From Gemmatimonadota bacterium (GTDB lineage Bacteria; Gemmatimonadota; Gemmatimonadetes; Palauibacterales; Palauibacteraceae): 5,117 bases of DNA. The stretch is from assembly GCA_029863105.1 (NCBI GenBank), contig JAOTWC010000128.1, forward strand, positions 1-5,117. Reading direction: 5' to 3'. The translations under genes and the position numbers were made by a program. This document shows, one piece after another, positions 4,763 to 5,117 of the stretch. The notes under the pieces were generated by a model. It was given only the letters and a program-made list of their open reading frames with translations, searched no databases and had not been told where the DNA came from. Each line of letters starts with the position of its first letter. Position 1 is the stretch's first letter.

Positions 4763-5117
4763 CCGAAGAAACCGGCGATCCGGCGCACCCCCTCGGCCAG
4801 CGGATCGTCGGCTCCGGCGTACGTCATTCGAAGGTACCCGGGCGTTCCAAACGCCTCGCCGGGTATGGTGGCGACACCGGCCTGCGTGAGCAGGGCCTCG
4901 GCGACGTCCATCGAATCCTGTCCGTCGGTCAGGCGGAGGTAGTGGTAGATCGCGCCGGGCTGGTCGACCACCTCGATCCCCGGAACAGCCTGCAACGCCG
5001 CGAGGGAAAGTGTGCGGCGGCGATCCAGGGTCGCCCGGAATTCCCCGACGATCGACTCACGCTGCGGCGAGCTCAACAGAGCGGCCGAAGCGTACTGTGA
5101 GGGACTGGCTGCTCCCG
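4759..5117 (-). CDS. PLP-dependent class I/II aminotransferase (aspartate aminotransferase-like), C-terminal part; runs off right edge
   Basis: The frame is open from the right edge to TAG at 4761-4759, giving about 118 C-terminal residues; roughly 270 residues of a typical protein of about 390 lie outside. Aminotransferases of this fold use pyridoxal phosphate to move amino groups between amino acids and 2-oxo acids in the cytosol. Recognisable parts are SPSQYASAAL near the edge, resembling the SxxQxAAxxAL segment after the PLP lysine, then AVPGIEVVDQPGAIYHYLRL (the small-domain strand and loop) and GVATIPGEAFGTPGYLRMTYAG. The Arg in YLRMTYAG matches the residue that binds the substrate carboxylate in aspartate aminotransferase. 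The internal TTG at 5076 is not a start, because the family sequence continues upstream of it. The PLP lysine and substrate-specifying N-terminal residues are outside the window, so aspartate is the likeliest but unproven substrate. The gene converges on the HU/IHF gene with a 4-bp stop overlap. Confidence 0.92.
   Translation of the reverse strand, partial: GAASPSQYASAALLSSPQRESIVGEFRATLDRRRTLSLAALQAVPGIEVVDQPGAIYHYLRLTDGQDSMDVAEALLTQAGVATIPGEAFGTPGYLRMTYAGADDPLAEGVRRIAGFFG

Noticed and set aside
4759..5076. A complete 105-residue protein starting at TTG 5076.
   Set aside because: Aminotransferase sequence continues in frame to the window edge (SPSQYASAAL), so this is the 3' end of a larger gene.
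1..5117. A novel defence, mobile or biosynthetic system.
   Set aside because: Every substantial frame with coherent composition maps to a known housekeeping family, gaps are all under 100 bp, and no direct-repeat array, inverted terminal repeats or integrase/transposase motif was seen.

Overview
This is a GC-rich bacterial chromosomal segment (roughly two-thirds G+C by eye) packed with core housekeeping genes. Eight coding regions can be supported: the 3' end of pgk, then tpiA and secG on +, rnhA on -, carA, sppA and an HU/IHF-family gene on +, and the 3' end of a class I/II aminotransferase gene on -. Short gaps, Shine-Dalgarno-type starts, GTG starts and intact core motifs all fit an ordinary bacterial chromosome. 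No mobile element, CRISPR array, tRNA, rRNA, phage gene or toxin-antitoxin pair is visible. The gene content and the style of the RNase HI (a D-E-S-C-L-G-N-Q active-site start) suggest a lineage such as Gemmatimonadota or a related GC-rich phylum. That is a tentative inference from family memory, not something the window proves.

Layout. Positions 1-1196 hold the lower-glycolysis pair pgk-tpiA, overlapping by 11 bp. A 66-bp gap carrying a promoter-like element precedes secG (1263-1688). secG runs head-on into rnhA (2284-1685, minus), and their stop codons share 4 bp. A 44-bp divergent gap separates rnhA from carA (2329-3465). A second promoter-like element starts on the carA stop codon and leads into sppA (GTG start at 3548), followed 27 bp later by the HU/IHF gene (4475-4762). 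That gene again runs head-on into an aminotransferase gene with a 4-bp stop-codon overlap, and the aminotransferase continues past the right edge.

Functions. The genes belong to separate core processes: glycolysis (Pgk, TpiA), protein export and membrane proteolysis (SecG, SppA), RNA/DNA hybrid removal (RNase HI), carbamoyl phosphate synthesis for arginine and pyrimidines (CarA), nucleoid structure (HU/IHF) and amino acid metabolism (aminotransferase). I see no dedicated multi-gene novel system. The points most worth a second look are a shared TTGAC[G/A]-N17/18-TAGCTT promoter pattern in front of secG and sppA, an RNase HI whose second catalytic acidic residue is Ala while a Glu sits beside the first catalytic Asp, and two convergent junctions that both end in the same 4-bp overlap with no room for a terminator between genes.
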